In this document: positions 5,153 through 6,161 of the stretch, piece by piece
Layout: every line of letters starts with the position of its first letter
Numbering within the stretch: the first letter of the stretch is position 1
Origin: an uncultured Clostridia bacterium
GTDB lineage: Bacteria; Bacillota; Clostridia; Lachnospirales; Lachnospiraceae
Reading direction: 5' to 3'
Assembly (NCBI GenBank): GCA_947178045.1
Contig: CAMWWR010000120.1
Span: 1 to 6,161, forward strand
DNA: 6,161 nucleotides
Notes under the pieces: model-generated
Databases searched by the model: none
Seen by the model: the letters and a program-made list of their open reading frames with translations, nothing else
Told to the model about the DNA's origin: nothing
Program-made: the position numbers and the translations under genes

Positions 5153-6161
5153 ATGTTTGATATCGAGGAGGAATTAAAGAAACTGCCCGGCAAGCCTGGC
5201 GTTTATATTATGCACGATAAGCAGGACGCCATTATCTACGTCGGGAAGGCGATCAGCCTGAAAAACCGCGTGCGGCAGTATTTTCAGAGCAGCCGCGGCA
5301 AGTCGCCGAAAATTCAGCAGATGGTGGCGAATATTGCGTATTTTGAGTACATTGTCGTGGATTCCGAGATGGAGGCGCTCGTGCTTGAGTGCAACCTGAT
5401 TAAAGAGCATCGCCCGAAATACAACACGATGCTCAAGGACGACAAGAGCTATCCGTACATCAAGGTCACGGTAAATGAGAAATTTCCGCGCGTGCTCTAC
5501 GCGCGCAGGCAGAAGAAGGACAAAGCGAAATATTTCGGCCCCTACACGAACGCATACGCGGTGAAGGAGACGCTGGAGCTGCTGCGGAAAACCTATTGCT
5601 ACCGCAGCTGCAGCCGAGCGCTCACGGGGGAGAAGGACACGGAGCGCCCCTGCCTGTATTACCATATTGGTCAGTGCAAGGCGCCATGTCAGGGCTACAT
5701 TACCGAGGAGGAATACCGCAAAAATATTGACGGCATAATAGAATTTCTGAACGGGAATTACGGACTGCTCACAAAGCGGCTGACCGCGTCAATGCTCGAG
5801 GCGTCCGAGCAGATGGAATTTGAGAAGGCAGCGGAATACCGCGACCTTTTAAACAGCGTGAAAAAGCTTACACAGCAGCAGAAGGCGAGTGACAACGCGG
5901 GCAGCGACCGGGATATCATCGCCTTTGCGACGGCGGAGGACGAGGCGGTCGTGCAAGTCTTCTTTATCCGGGAGGGGAAGATGATCGGGCGGGAGCATTT
6001 TTATCTCACCGGGGTCAGGAACGAGGAGGGGCCGGATATCATGGCCGATTTTATCAAGCAGTATTATGCCGGAACCCCGTATCTGCCGAAGGAGCTGCTG
6101 CTGGGGGAGCAGCTGCGCGAGGAGGACGAGGCGCTGATCACCGAATGGCTCTCCGCCAGGC
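5153..6161 (+). CDS. uvrC: UvrABC excinuclease subunit C, 3' end beyond the window
   Basis: UvrC makes the dual incision on either side of DNA lesions in nucleotide excision repair, acting on the UvrB-DNA complex loaded by UvrA. The visible 336 residues begin with the usual family start ([18 protein letters not shown]) after a GGGGGA site with a 6-base gap. The GIY-YIG nuclease (about 10-95), which makes the 3' cut, shows GVY (16-18), YVG (29-31), R39 and the metal-binding E79. A four-cysteine set, C153, C167, C175 and C179, matches the spacing style of the [4Fe-4S] ligands described for UvrC. A UvrB-binding UVR motif lies at about 208-240. The sequence enters the C-terminal half but stops before the RNase H-like 5' nuclease core and the helix-hairpin-helix domains. 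The frame is open to the window edge, so this is truncation by the window, not a broken gene. No convincing dedicated promoter is visible. Confidence 0.97.
   Translation, partial: MFDIEEELKKLPGKPGVYIMHDKQDAIIYVGKAISLKNRVRQYFQSSRGKSPKIQQMVANIAYFEYIVVDSEMEALVLECNLIKEHRPKYNTMLKDDKSYPYIKVTVNEKFPRVLYARRQKKDKAKYFGPYTNAYAVKETLELLRKTYCYRSCSRALTGEKDTERPCLYYHIGQCKAPCQGYITEEEYRKNIDGIIEFLNGNYGLLTKRLTASMLEASEQMEFEKAAEYRDLLNSVKKLTQQQKASDNAGSDRDIIAFATAEDEAVVQVFFIREGKMIGREHFYLTGVRNEEGPDIMADFIKQYYAGTPYLPKELLLGEQLREEDEALITEWLSAR

Noticed and set aside
1..6161. A novel defence, mobile or biosynthetic system
   Set aside because: All four genes belong to well-known families. There is no transposase, integrase, nuclease-helicase pair, toxin-antitoxin pair, direct-repeat array or tRNA-type attachment site.

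Overview
The window looks like ordinary chromosomal DNA from a Clostridia-type Firmicute, most likely of the Lachnospiraceae kind. This is inferred from gene style, since there is no rRNA or other taxonomic marker. The supporting signs are a secreted Big_2/BspA-type leucine-rich-repeat protein, purine-rich Shine-Dalgarno sites, a sigma-A style promoter, G+C-rich codon usage with A+T-rich intergenic DNA, and an Asn/Gln-rich FtsH N-terminus. All four protein genes lie on the + strand.

Layout: (1) positions 1-1292, the 3' part of a cell-surface protein gene with bacterial Ig-like Big_2 domains followed by eight regular 23-residue BspA-type LRRs, closed by a strong intrinsic terminator (1318-1347). 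(2) 1420-2442, a family-2 glycosyltransferase with a helical, TPR-like C-terminal half. (3) 2443-2848, a 406-base non-coding stretch with a weak possible + strand terminator, a very good intrinsic terminator facing the minus strand, a long perfect inverted repeat, and a sigma-A promoter with a perfect 7-4-7 inverted repeat directly against its -35 box. (4) 2849-4927, ftsH, complete, encoding the membrane-bound AAA+ zinc protease. (5) 4928-5152, 225 bases of dense hairpins. (6) 5153-6161, the 5' two thirds or so of uvrC, cut by the window end after 336 codons. It is open to the window edge.

The genes do not form one pathway. The surface protein and the glycosyltransferase both concern the cell envelope but are separated by a terminator. 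ftsH (membrane protein quality control) has its own promoter, and uvrC (nucleotide excision repair) follows a structured spacer. I found no mobile element, CRISPR array, tRNA, rRNA, toxin-antitoxin pair or defence system. The least explained signals are the two intergenic regions flanking ftsH. Both carry strong inverted repeats and terminator-like hairpins whose U-tract lies on the minus strand, although no minus-strand gene is present. Possible explanations are small RNAs, antisense-blocking terminators, leader regulation, or a dispersed palindromic repeat.
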